DNA of 64,000 nucleotides, from positions 1 to 64,000 of the forward strand of contig NZ_PDJU01000010.1 in the NCBI RefSeq assembly GCF_004116455.1, written 5' to 3'. The position numbers and the translations under genes were made by a program. Below the pieces are notes generated by a model. That model saw nothing but the letters and a program-made list of their open reading frames with translations, had not been told where the DNA came from and did not search any database. Below, piece after piece: positions 38,191 through 46,469 of this stretch; position 1 is the first letter of the stretch; each line of letters begins with the position of its first letter. The stretch comes from Arcobacter sp. F155. GTDB taxonomy: Bacteria > Campylobacterota > Campylobacteria > Campylobacterales > Arcobacteraceae.

Positions 38191-39546
38191 ATGAAACTAT
38201 ACGCACCTTGGGAAAAAGCTTTTAAGAAAGTGTCCACACCTTTTGAAGAATTTTTACATGCCCAAACCACTACAGGCTTGATTTTAATAATAACAACAAT
38301 ATTAGCATTAGTATTAGCAAATAGCCCTTTATATGATGTATATTCACACTTTTTTCATACATATATTGATTTAAACGTAGGTTCATGGGAACTTTCACAT
38401 TCACTTCATCATTGGATAAATGATGGACTTATGGCAATTTTCTTCTTTTTAATTGGTCTTGAAATAAAAAGAGAGATTACAGCTGGTGAACTATCAAATA
38501 TAAAAGTAGCAATGCTACCTATTTTAGCAGCAATTGGTGGTATGGTTTTCCCTGCACTTATTTATACAAGTTTAAACTACGGAACAGCTGGTGCAGCAGG
38601 TTGGGGAATCCCAATGGCAACAGATATCGCTTTTGCTATAAGTGCTTTAGTTTTATTAGGTAAAAGAGTTCCAACTACACTTGTAACATTCTTAGTTGCA
38701 CTTGCTATAGTTGATGACTTAGGAGCTGTTTTAGTTATCGCTATTTTCTATACTGAAACTATCAATATGGTTGCACTAAGTTTAGCAGGTCTTATGTTTG
38801 CTTTAATGATTGCCTTTAATAGATTTGGTATTCATATGATATTACCTTACTTTGTTGTAGGTTTAATAATGTGGTTCTTCATGTTAGAATCTGGTGTTCA
38901 TGCTACAATTGCAGGTGTTTTAGCTGCATTAGCAATACCTTCAACTCCCAAAAGAGCTCCAGAAACATTTACGCAAGATACAAAACATTTATTAGATGAG
39001 TATGACAAGTACCCAGTTCAAGAAAACCATATGATGCACGAAAAGCAAAAAAAGATTCTTACAAATATAAAAGATAAAATTGACCAAGTAGGAACACCTG
39101 CTGCAAGGTTAGAGCATAACCTTCATTTACCAGTTGCCCTATTGATTATTCCTATTTTTGCTTTAGCAAATGCAGGTGTTAAAATTGATTTTAGTTCAAT
39201 TGGTACAACAATCTTAGAGCCTGTTTCTTTAGGTATTATTTCAGGACTTATTTTAGGAAAAGTTATTGGTATCTTTGGTGTTTCATGGTTAGCAGTAAAA
39301 CTAAAAATTGCAGAGCTTCCAAAAGGAAGTAATATGAGTCAAGTATTTGGAGTAGCATTCCTAGGTGGTATAGGATTTACTATGTCAATATTTGTTGCAG
39401 ACTTAGCCTTTGTTGGAAACCCTGAACTTATTTTCCAAGCTAAAATAGGAATCCTAAGTGCTTCTTTATTTTCAGGTTTATTTGGATATTTTTGGTTAAA
39501 ATCAGTATCATCTAAAAACAAAGAACAAAATGATATAACAAAATAA
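38191..39546 (+). CDS. nhaA: Na+/H+ antiporter NhaA
   Basis: A 451-residue inner-membrane antiporter that exports Na+ in exchange for protons, important at high salt and alkaline pH. FLHAQTTTGLILIITTILALVLANS, WINDGLMAIFFFLIGLEIKRE, GWGIPMATDIAFAISALVLLG and the ion-binding Asp pair in LVALAIVDDLGAVLVIA are all present, as is the C-terminal GGIGFTMSIFV. It is longer than E. coli NhaA (388) because of a charged loop near residues 255-310, common in marine relatives. A two-component system follows 12 bases later. Confidence 0.95.
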   Translation: MKLYAPWEKAFKKVSTPFEEFLHAQTTTGLILIITTILALVLANSPLYDVYSHFFHTYIDLNVGSWELSHSLHHWINDGLMAIFFFLIGLEIKREITAGELSNIKVAMLPILAAIGGMVFPALIYTSLNYGTAGAAGWGIPMATDIAFAISALVLLGKRVPTTLVTFLVALAIVDDLGAVLVIAIFYTETINMVALSLAGLMFALMIAFNRFGIHMILPYFVVGLIMWFFMLESGVHATIAGVLAALAIPSTPKRAPETFTQDTKHLLDEYDKYPVQENHMMHEKQKKILTNIKDKIDQVGTPAARLEHNLHLPVALLIIPIFALANAGVKIDFSSIGTTILEPVSLGIISGLILGKVIGIFGVSWLAVKLKIAELPKGSNMSQVFGVAFLGGIGFTMSIFVADLAFVGNPELIFQAKIGILSASLFSGLFGYFWLKSVSSKNKEQNDITK

Positions 39547-39558
39547 AAAAGGTAAAAA

Positions 39559-40239
39559 GTGAAAAGTAAAAGTGTGCTATTGATTGAAGACAATATTGAA
39601 CTACAAGAACTTATAAGCACATTTCTAAAAGATTATAACTATACTTGTGTTGTGTATTCAGAGCCTTTTGAAGCATTAAAAGAGTTTGAAGAGAACCACT
39701 TTAAGTATTCAATAGTTATTTTAGACTTATCACTTCCTAGAATGGATGGCTTTGACCTTTTTAAAAAAATTAAAAAAATAAAAAATATTCCTATTATCAT
39801 CTCAACAGCAAGGGATGATATAGGAAACAAAATCTACGGCTTTGAACTAGGAGCTGACGACTACTTATCAAAACCCTATGAACCAAGAGAGTTAGTTCTT
39901 AGAATTGATGCAACACTTAAGAGATACAATGATAGTGAAGAGATTCAAATAAATGATTTAAGAATTGACTTAAATAAAAAAAGAGTCTTTTTAGAAAATC
40001 AACAAATTGAATTTACTAAAATAGAATCAGAGATTTTCTTTATGTTTATAGAAAATATGAATAAAGTTGTATCAAGAGAAGATATCATAAATCAAACATC
40101 ATTAAAAGAAGATACAAAAAATAGAACTATCGATATGCATGTTAGTAATATTAGATTTAAGATAAATGATGATTCTAAAGAGTCAAAATATATTAAATCA
40201 ATTTGGGGTATAGGGTATAAATTTATAGATGACAATTAG
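39559..40239 (+). CDS. OmpR-family response regulator
   Basis: A 226-residue DNA-binding regulator from GTG 39559 (AAAAGG upstream). The receiver has LLIEDN, phospho-Asp in SIVILDLSLPRMDGFDLF, IIISTARDD and Lys in YLSKPYEPRELVLR. The winged helix has FTKIESEIFFMFIENMNKVVSREDI and DMHVSNIRFKI, KSIWGIGYKF. It overlaps the kinase gene by 11 bases. Direct TGTCAAG repeats with 11-base spacing, as OmpR-type dimers prefer, occur before nhaA and before the tiny-peptide gene, making these likely targets. Confidence 0.93.
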   Translation: MKSKSVLLIEDNIELQELISTFLKDYNYTCVVYSEPFEALKEFEENHFKYSIVILDLSLPRMDGFDLFKKIKKIKNIPIIISTARDDIGNKIYGFELGADDYLSKPYEPRELVLRIDATLKRYNDSEEIQINDLRIDLNKKRVFLENQQIEFTKIESEIFFMFIENMNKVVSREDIINQTSLKEDTKNRTIDMHVSNIRFKINDDSKESKYIKSIWGIGYKFIDDN

Positions 40240-41617
40240 GCAAAGACTTTTTATCTCATTTTCACTAATACTACTTATTATATTATCTATAATAGGAGTA
40301 TTTTTTTATACAATCTTCAATCTAAGTGAAATACATAAAAGTCAAACCCATAGATATGATCAAATAAGAAGAGTAGAAAAACTAAAAGAATACAATAACT
40401 CTTTTTCATGGATTGTGCTAGATATTGTAACTGACTATGAAAAAATGGATGTAGTAAAAAAACGTCTTGAAAAATCTGATAAACTTTTTAAAACTTTGAT
40501 TATAAAAAAAAGAGTAACAATAGAAAACTCTGAATCAATAATTGAAAAACAAAATCTACAACAAATCTTTCAATATTTTGAAGAGATTGAAAAACTTATA
40601 AAATATGAACTTTATGAGCTTGTTTTAATCAGTAAAGATGAAAAGAACTTTACACCTTTCAATAAAAACTTCGAAAAACTAAGCTTTAAGATTGATAAGC
40701 TTTTAAAAGAAGAGATAGAATATTTGCAAACAAGACTAGATAAAACAGAAAAAGATAGAAATCAATTTATTGATACTATTAAAGTAGAACTAGTGTTTCT
40801 TTTTATAATTGCTTTCCTTTTATCTTCTATCATCTCTTCACGTATTACAAAACAGATAAAAGATAAGCTTGATAAACTAAACAAAGGTGTTTTACAGCTT
40901 TTTAAAGATGATGAAACTACCATTAAAATAGATATTGGAAAAAACAATGAGTTAAGTGAAATAACACATAATCTAAACTCATACCTTGAAAAACAAAGTG
41001 ATATTATTCACTCAAGAGAAGAGCTGTTAAGAAATATAAGTCATGAACTAAAAACACCTATTTCAAAAGCAAAATTCCTACTTGAAAATCTAAGACACAA
41101 CAAAGACAATAAACAAATTGATAGTCTAAATAGTGTTTTTGTAGATATAGAAGAGCTAACAAGTAAACTTTTACAAAGGGAGAAATTAAACTTTGCAAAA
41201 GTAAACTCTTCGAAATTTAAAACTAGTAGTTTAATTCTTGAATCATTATCTAAACTCTCTATTGATGATGAGTCAAAAGTAGAAGTAGATATAAAAGATG
41301 ACTTCAATATACATGCAGATAAATACTACTTAACAATTGCACTTAAAAATTTAATTGATAATGCAATGAAATATGCAGATGAATACCCTATTGTAATTGA
41401 AGCTAGTGAAAACAAAATAGAAGTTAAAAACATTGCAAAAAAACTTTCAAGTGACCTTATTTACTACACGCAACCTTTTACAAGAGAACCAAACCAACAA
41501 TTAGGTCATGGATTAGGACTAAATATTGTAAATAAGATAATTCAAATGCACGATTTTAAACTAGATTATACTTATAAAAACCCATATAACATCTTTTCAA
41601 TTACTTTTAAAAACTAA
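40229..41617 (+). CDS. Sensor histidine kinase linked to nhaA
   Basis: A 462-residue membrane kinase. Helix one (about 8-28) and helix two (about 185-203) flank a charged helical periplasmic sensor of about 150 residues. A HAMP-like region, HisKA with LLRNISHELKTPISKAKF (phospho-His) and a HATPase domain with NLIDNAMKYADE and GHGLGLNIVNKI follow; the central ATP-lid part is short. The sensor type is not recognised. Position directly after nhaA and its regulator suggests sodium, pH or osmotic sensing, which is inference. Confidence 0.9.
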   Translation: MTIRQRLFISFSLILLIILSIIGVFFYTIFNLSEIHKSQTHRYDQIRRVEKLKEYNNSFSWIVLDIVTDYEKMDVVKKRLEKSDKLFKTLIIKKRVTIENSESIIEKQNLQQIFQYFEEIEKLIKYELYELVLISKDEKNFTPFNKNFEKLSFKIDKLLKEEIEYLQTRLDKTEKDRNQFIDTIKVELVFLFIIAFLLSSIISSRITKQIKDKLDKLNKGVLQLFKDDETTIKIDIGKNNELSEITHNLNSYLEKQSDIIHSREELLRNISHELKTPISKAKFLLENLRHNKDNKQIDSLNSVFVDIEELTSKLLQREKLNFAKVNSSKFKTSSLILESLSKLSIDDESKVEVDIKDDFNIHADKYYLTIALKNLIDNAMKYADEYPIVIEASENKIEVKNIAKKLSSDLIYYTQPFTREPNQQLGHGLGLNIVNKIIQMHDFKLDYTYKNPYNIFSITFKN

Positions 41618-41619
41618 AC

Positions 41620-41663
41620 TTTGTCAAGATTTTGTCAAGTAATAACACATTCCTATATTGACA
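41620..41663 (+). promoter_or_regulatory. TTTGTCAAG direct repeats before the tiny-peptide gene
   Basis: TTTGTCAAG at 41620-41628 and 41631-41639 repeat with an 11-base period; TTGACA at 41658-41663 is the same core inverted. A TATAAT at 41678-41683 serves as -10. The layout suits an activator of the OmpR family bound upstream of a weak -35. Confidence 0.6.
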
Positions 41664-41705
41664 CTTATTCTATAAAATATAATTAGTTTTAAAGAAGGAG
41701 ATAGT

Positions 41706-41783
41706 ATGAGTTTTCTAAGAAACCTAATTGTTTTAATAGCCGTATCTTTCACAGCTATCGGTTTTATTAGTGCAAGCTTCTAA
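41706..41783 (+). CDS. 25-residue single-helix membrane peptide
   Basis: A very short frame (MSFLRNLIVLIAVSFTAIG...) ending at TAA 41781, with an ideal AAGGAG seven bases upstream of ATG 41706. After a short basic start the rest is one hydrophobic helix that ends IGFISASF. Promoter (TATAAT 41678), direct TGTCAAG repeats and a following hairpin (41805-41833) frame it as a complete transcription unit. Family unknown; many stress-induced bacterial membrane peptides look like this. It is likely a target of the neighbouring two-component system. The 300 bases between the kinase and radical-SAM genes hold only this unit. Confidence 0.65.
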   Translation: MSFLRNLIVLIAVSFTAIGFISASF

Positions 41784-41804
41784 GACAGTATAATTCCTAA
41801 TAAG

Positions 41805-41833
41805 TAAAACTACCAAAGACTATGGTAGTTTTA
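41805..41833 (+). terminator. Hairpin after the tiny-peptide gene
   Basis: TAAAACTACCA (41805-41815) pairs perfectly with TGGTAGTTTTA (41823-41833), loop of seven. The T-run is in the right arm, as in many compact terminators. Confidence 0.6.
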
Positions 41834-41917
41834 CACCCTCACATTAAAATCCCAAACAAAACATTACAAAATGCAATAAAACAATAAACAAGAAATATTT
41901 TGAGTTAAAATATCTTT

Positions 41918-43159
41918 ATGAGAAAAGATATTTACGAAAAGATGCAAATACTTGCAGATAGTGCAAAATATGATGTAAGCTGTAGTTCTAGTGGAAGTGA
42001 TAATAATCACAAAACAGGAGAATTAGGAGCAACACACAATAGCGGAATCTGTCATACATTTACAGCTGATGGACGGTGTGTATCTTTACTTAAAGTTCTA
42101 CTTACAAACTTTTGTATTTATGATTGTGCTTACTGTATAAACAAAAAAAGCAATAACATAAAAAGAGCTGCTTTTTCACCAAGAGAGTTAGCTGATATTA
42201 CAATCAATTTTTATAAAAGAAACTATATAGAAGGTCTATTTTTAAGCTCTGGAATTATTCAAAGTGAAGATAACACTATGAATATGATATTAAGAACCCT
42301 TAAAATACTAAGACATGAATATAGATTTAATGGCTATATCCATGTAAAACTAATTCCAGGCTCTGATGAAAAACTTATTGAGCAAGTAGTGGCTTTAGCA
42401 AATAGAGTTAGTTCAAATATAGAACTTCCAAGTGATAACTCCCTAAAACTTCTAGCACCAAATAAAACCAAACAAAAAGTTTTGCAGCCCCTAAAACATG
42501 CAAGGGAAAAAAGTCTAGAAAAAGATACAAAACCAATAGGAATGAGTACTCAACTAATAGTTGGAGCAACACCTGAAAGTGACAAAGATATCTTAAAACT
42601 TAGTTCTGTTTTATATGATAAAGCCTTGTTAAAAAGGGTATATTATAGTGCATATATTCCAGTAAATGATGATAAAAACCTTCCTGCAATAATAAATAAA
42701 CCTCCACTTTTAAGAGAACATAGACTTTATCAAGCTGATTGGCTTTTGAGATTTTATGACTTTTCTTATGATGAAATAGTAAGTGATGAGTTTCCGAACC
42801 TTGATGAAGAAGTAGACCCAAAAACCTCTTGGGCACTTTTAAACTTACAATATTTTCCAATGGAAATAAACAAAGCAAGTAAAGATGAGCTTCTTAGAAT
42901 CCCAGGAATTGGAGTAAGAGGTGTATTTAAAATACTTAAAGCTAGACGTTTTAAATCTTTAGATTTTGATGATTTAAAAAAGCTAAAAATATCTCTAAAA
43001 AGAGCAAAATATTTTATAACTTGTAAGGGGAAGTACCATAGTAAAACTCCTTTTTATAAAGAGGATATAAAACAAGCAATAATTGCACCACCTAAAAAGA
43101 AAATAATACAACCTTCACTATTTGATATAAACTATAGTCATATAACAGGTGAATTATGA
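41918..43159 (+). CDS. Radical SAM protein, putative DNA modification/repair (TIGR03916)
   Basis: A 413-residue radical SAM enzyme. LLTNFCIYDCAYCINKKS holds the CxxxCxxC cluster motif that binds the 4Fe-4S cluster; a radical SAM barrel follows. Near the C-terminus INKASKDELLRIPGIGVRGVFKILKARR is a helix-hairpin-helix that suggests DNA binding. The N-terminus (MQILADSAKYDVSCSSSGS) is also characteristic. Proteins of this group are paired with a DUF4130 partner, which here starts at 43156 with a four-base overlap. The reaction is not known. Confidence 0.93.
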   Translation: MRKDIYEKMQILADSAKYDVSCSSSGSDNNHKTGELGATHNSGICHTFTADGRCVSLLKVLLTNFCIYDCAYCINKKSNNIKRAAFSPRELADITINFYKRNYIEGLFLSSGIIQSEDNTMNMILRTLKILRHEYRFNGYIHVKLIPGSDEKLIEQVVALANRVSSNIELPSDNSLKLLAPNKTKQKVLQPLKHAREKSLEKDTKPIGMSTQLIVGATPESDKDILKLSSVLYDKALLKRVYYSAYIPVNDDKNLPAIINKPPLLREHRLYQADWLLRFYDFSYDEIVSDEFPNLDEEVDPKTSWALLNLQYFPMEINKASKDELLRIPGIGVRGVFKILKARRFKSLDFDDLKKLKISLKRAKYFITCKGKYHSKTPFYKEDIKQAIIAPPKKKIIQPSLFDINYSHITGEL

Positions 43160-43884
43160 TTTTAGTTTATGATAAAACATTTGAAGGTTTTTTAACTTTA
43201 GTTTATGATGTGTACTATGAAAAACTACAGCCAAAAAAAATTCTAACTAAATTTCCAAACACTCTACTTTTAGAAGATATATTAGAAATAAAAACAGATG
43301 AAGAAAAAAGCCTAAAAGTTTTAGAAGCTATGAAGAAAAAGTTTCCTAAAAAGTGTTTTGAATTAATACTTAATATTTTCATGTGTGATACAAAAGAGTT
43401 TGAACTTAATCTGTTAAGATACATCATTTTAGGTTTTAGAGATAGTAATGAACTTTTCAATATAAACCAAAAGGAAGTTTTCTTTTTACAGAACCTAGAA
43501 AAAGAGCTGTTTAGACATGTTCATAAAATGACAGGATTTGCTAGATTTGAAGAGCTTAAAGATGGAACCTTATATGCAAAAATTGAAACAAAATTCAATA
43601 TAGTCTACTTCTTAGGAAAACACTTTTTTAAAAGATTAAATAATCAAAACTATATTATCCATGATATTAATAGAAAACTTGCATTTATAAAAAATAGTGA
43701 CTTTTTAGGAGTTCAAAGTATTGCATCATTTGAAGAACCAAAACTATCACAAAATGAACAAAAGTTTAAAAAACTTTGGACTACTTTTTTTGAAGCAGTA
43801 GCAATACAAACAAGAGAAAATAAAAAGTGTCAACAAAACTTTGTACCCCTATTATATAGAATATACATGACAGAGTTTTTATAA
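43156..43884 (+). CDS. DUF4130/TIGR03915 partner of the radical SAM protein
   Basis: A 242-residue protein. ILVYDKTFEGFLTLVYDVYYEK at the start, RHVHKMTGFARFEEL in the middle and FVPLLYRIYMTEF at the end match the TIGR03915 family, encoded next to TIGR03916 radical SAM proteins and in some genomes fused to a uracil-DNA glycosylase domain. Here no glycosylase domain is fused: the length is only the DUF4130 part. The ATG overlaps the radical SAM stop (ATGA). Confidence 0.9.
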   Translation: MILVYDKTFEGFLTLVYDVYYEKLQPKKILTKFPNTLLLEDILEIKTDEEKSLKVLEAMKKKFPKKCFELILNIFMCDTKEFELNLLRYIILGFRDSNELFNINQKEVFFLQNLEKELFRHVHKMTGFARFEELKDGTLYAKIETKFNIVYFLGKHFFKRLNNQNYIIHDINRKLAFIKNSDFLGVQSIASFEEPKLSQNEQKFKKLWTTFFEAVAIQTRENKKCQQNFVPLLYRIYMTEFL

Positions 43885-43950
43885 ACTTCTATAAAATACC
43901 TACTAAAAAACAATATTTTTTTATATACTAAAATAAAAAGGGAAACTAAA

Positions 43951-44463
43951 ATGAAAAATATTTTTCTTGTTACGCTAGTCTTATTTTTGTTTACAGCTTG
44001 TTCGTATAAAGACCCAAATATAAAAAGTGTACAAAACGTTGATTTAGATAGATATATTGGTTCTTGGTATGAAATAGCAAGGTATGAACATAAGTTTGAA
44101 AAAGATTGTAAAAATGTAACTGCAACTTATAGTATTAAAGAAAATGACAAAATAGAAGTAATTAATAGATGTACTAAAATGACTACAGGTGAAAAGACAG
44201 AAGCTATTGGAGAAGCTTATGCTGTTGATAATACAAACGCTAAATTAAAAGTATCTTTCTTTTGGCCTTTTTATGGAGACTATTGGATTATAATGCTTGA
44301 TAAAAACTACTCTTATGTAGTAATTAGTGAACCAAGTAAAAAATATCTTTGGATTTTATCAAGAGAAAAAAAGTTAGATGAAAAAACAAAAGAGAAGATT
44401 TTAAAAAGATTAGAGTCTTTGAATTATGATTTATCTAAACTTATTTGGACAGTACAAGAGTAA
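43951..44463 (+). CDS. Lipocalin lipoprotein (Blc-like)
   Basis: A 170-residue lipocalin with a lipoprotein signal (LFTACSYK, Cys 17). GSWYEIARYEHKFEKDC is the GxW signature; ATYSIKENDKIEVINRC, YWIIMLDKNYSYVVIS and YLWILSREK follow. It is the anchored counterpart of the non-lipidated lipocalin at 27113, with which it shares about the same strand pattern. It stands alone and ends in a bidirectional terminator. Confidence 0.93.
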   Translation: MKNIFLVTLVLFLFTACSYKDPNIKSVQNVDLDRYIGSWYEIARYEHKFEKDCKNVTATYSIKENDKIEVINRCTKMTTGEKTEAIGEAYAVDNTNAKLKVSFFWPFYGDYWIIMLDKNYSYVVISEPSKKYLWILSREKKLDEKTKEKILKRLESLNYDLSKLIWTVQE

Positions 44464-44469
44464 AAAAGT

Positions 44470-44499
44470 TGTATAGACCTATTGGGGTCTATACACTTT
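44470..44499. terminator. Bidirectional terminator between lipocalin and thiI
   Basis: TGTATAGACC (44470-44479) pairs with GGTCTATACA (44486-44495), loop of six, with A-rich and T-rich flanks extending the stem past a bulge. It overlaps the thiI stop. Confidence 0.7.
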
Positions 44500-45945
44500 A
44501 ATATTGTTATAACCTTTTGAATCAATTAGATACTGAGCATGTAATTGACTTAAAATACCTTTATCACAATAGAAAAGATACTGTTTATCTTGAGGAAGTT
44601 TCTCAAACTGAGCTTTTAGTTTGAAAAATGGTATCTTTATAGTTTCACAAGAAGTTTCAATACAATCATCACTTTGTCTAATATCAATAATTGTATAATC
44701 TCCACTTGAAATATCACTTACAACATCAACTTTACCTATTTCACTTACATCTTCATCAATTTCATTTACATTTATTGTAATTGCGTCTTCAACAGCTTTA
44801 TCTAAAACCTCATAATTGAATTTTTTTGCTTCTTTTTCCATTCTAGAGAAAGAACCATGAACAATAGGATTTTTAGAAATAACACCACAATATTCTGGCA
44901 TAGACTCTGCAAATCTTCTAGTTCCTATTTGATTTGCCATTTCCATAATTTCAGGTTTATTCATAGTTGCTAATGGTCTTAATACAAGTTTATTTGTAAC
45001 TTGGTCAATTAATGCAAGATTTCTTAGAGTCTGACTTGAAACCTGAGCAACACTTTCTCCTGTAAGAAGTGCTTCAATTCCCATCTTATCTGCGATTTTT
45101 TCAGATGCCATAAGCATAAGTCTTTTTAGTGTAACACCCATATATGATTGGCTAGTTGAGTTAAAGATTTCTGTTACAACATCCTCAAAAGGAACAGATG
45201 TAAAAGTTATTCTATGAGAACTTCCATATTTATTCCAAAGGTAATATGCAACTTGCTTAACTCCAATTTCATGAGCTATTCCACCAAGATTAAAGAAGAC
45301 AAAGTGTGTTTTAATTCCTCTTTTCATAGTTAAATATGAAGCAATAGTAGAGTCAAAGCCACCAGACATAAGTGATAAAATATCACCTTGTGTCCCAATA
45401 GGAAAACCTGATAGACCTTGATACTTTTGTGTAATAATATTTAATTGCTTGTTAATAAGTTCAATATTTATAGTAACTTCGGCATCTCTTAAATCAACAC
45501 CTTTTGAATCAGGATTTTTTGCAAGCATATATCCACCAATATTTCTTTCAATATCAGTTGATTTAAAATCATGTTCCCCTGTTCTTTTTGCTCTTACTAC
45601 AAAAGTTTTTCCTTGTACTTCTTTAGCTGTATATTTATTTACAATCTCTTTCATTTCATCAATTGTTGTGATGTTATCAAATTGTAAAGCCTCTAATACA
45701 AGCTCGATTCCTGAAGTATTTAGTAAGTTTTGTCTAACTTCTACAACTACTTCAATAGGACATACAATCTCTATTTTGTCAAAAAACTTTTTATACTCTA
45801 TATCATTGCTAATTCGCCCTAGTATTGTTCGTATGTTGTTGTAAAGCTGGTCAATCATTTGCCTTTTAGCTTTAGTACCTTTTACCATAACTTCTGGAAA
45901 GAACTTAACAATAAACTTTTGCGTCTTTGCTTTTGATTCGCTCAT
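44479..45945 (-). CDS. thiI: tRNA 4-thiouridine synthase ThiI with rhodanese domain
   Basis: A 488-residue sulfurtransferase that makes 4-thiouridine in tRNA and delivers sulfur for thiazole. A ferredoxin-like/THUMP region (about 1-170), the PP-loop ATPase motif LMSGGFDSTIASYLTMKRG, the disulfide partner Cys in MPEYCGVISKNP and a C-terminal rhodanese domain with active Cys in LFYCDKGILSQL are all visible. The rhodanese extension is the long, E. coli-type form. Together with thiD and thiE it suggests at least partial thiamine synthesis. Confidence 0.95.
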   Translation of the reverse strand: MSESKAKTQKFIVKFFPEVMVKGTKAKRQMIDQLYNNIRTILGRISNDIEYKKFFDKIEIVCPIEVVVEVRQNLLNTSGIELVLEALQFDNITTIDEMKEIVNKYTAKEVQGKTFVVRAKRTGEHDFKSTDIERNIGGYMLAKNPDSKGVDLRDAEVTINIELINKQLNIITQKYQGLSGFPIGTQGDILSLMSGGFDSTIASYLTMKRGIKTHFVFFNLGGIAHEIGVKQVAYYLWNKYGSSHRITFTSVPFEDVVTEIFNSTSQSYMGVTLKRLMLMASEKIADKMGIEALLTGESVAQVSSQTLRNLALIDQVTNKLVLRPLATMNKPEIMEMANQIGTRRFAESMPEYCGVISKNPIVHGSFSRMEKEAKKFNYEVLDKAVEDAITINVNEIDEDVSEIGKVDVVSDISSGDYTIIDIRQSDDCIETSCETIKIPFFKLKAQFEKLPQDKQYLFYCDKGILSQLHAQYLIDSKGYNNIKVYRPQ

Positions 45946-46008
45946 TATTTAAATACCTTATTATTTTATAAAGTCGCGATTATACCATAAAATATTGATA
46001 TTTCTAAA

Positions 46009-46449
46009 TTATACAACCATCACTGGACATTTGGCTAATCCTGTAACCTTATGGGAAACACCACCTAGTAAATATCCTGATAATTCCCCTTGTCCTTTTG
46101 AACCAATTATAATCAAATCAATATCATTCTCTTTTCTAAATTTTAAAATCTCTTTTGCTGCAGAACCCATTTTAACAAAGGCTCTAACCTTTGTTATTCC
46201 TTTTTCTTTTAGTATCTCTTTTCCCTGTGATACTATCTCTTTAGAAGACTCCCTTAACACATCTTCTAAATTTCCTTTATCAATACTACTATTTAGTGAA
46301 GCAAAAGAACCTTCTAGAAAACTATACTTTTTAAAAACAGATAGTAAGAAGATTTCAGCATCATATGTTTTTGCAATATTACTTGCAAAATCCAAAGCCT
46401 CTAAAGACTTATCAGAACCATCCAAGGGAACTAGTATTTTTGTAAACAT
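46009..46449 (-). CDS. Universal stress protein, UspA family
   Basis: A 146-residue UspA-fold protein. KILVPLDGSDKSLEALDFASNIAKTYDAEIFLLSV at the start and IIIGSKGQGELSGYLLGGVSHKV at the end, the latter close to the G-2x-G-9x-G ATP-binding motif. The gene is the last of the TRAP operon, 20 bases after the large permease; UspA proteins in that position (TeaD-like) are known to modulate TRAP transport. Confidence 0.92.
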   Translation of the reverse strand: MFTKILVPLDGSDKSLEALDFASNIAKTYDAEIFLLSVFKKYSFLEGSFASLNSSIDKGNLEDVLRESSKEIVSQGKEILKEKGITKVRAFVKMGSAAKEILKFRKENDIDLIIIGSKGQGELSGYLLGGVSHKVTGLAKCPVMVV

Positions 46450-46469
46450 TTTTTATTCCTTACTTTTTA

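Noticed and set aside
45449-45844. Plus-strand frame of 131 codons antisense to thiI
   Set aside because: Low-complexity Ser/Thr/Ile composition; thiI has complete motifs on the other strand.
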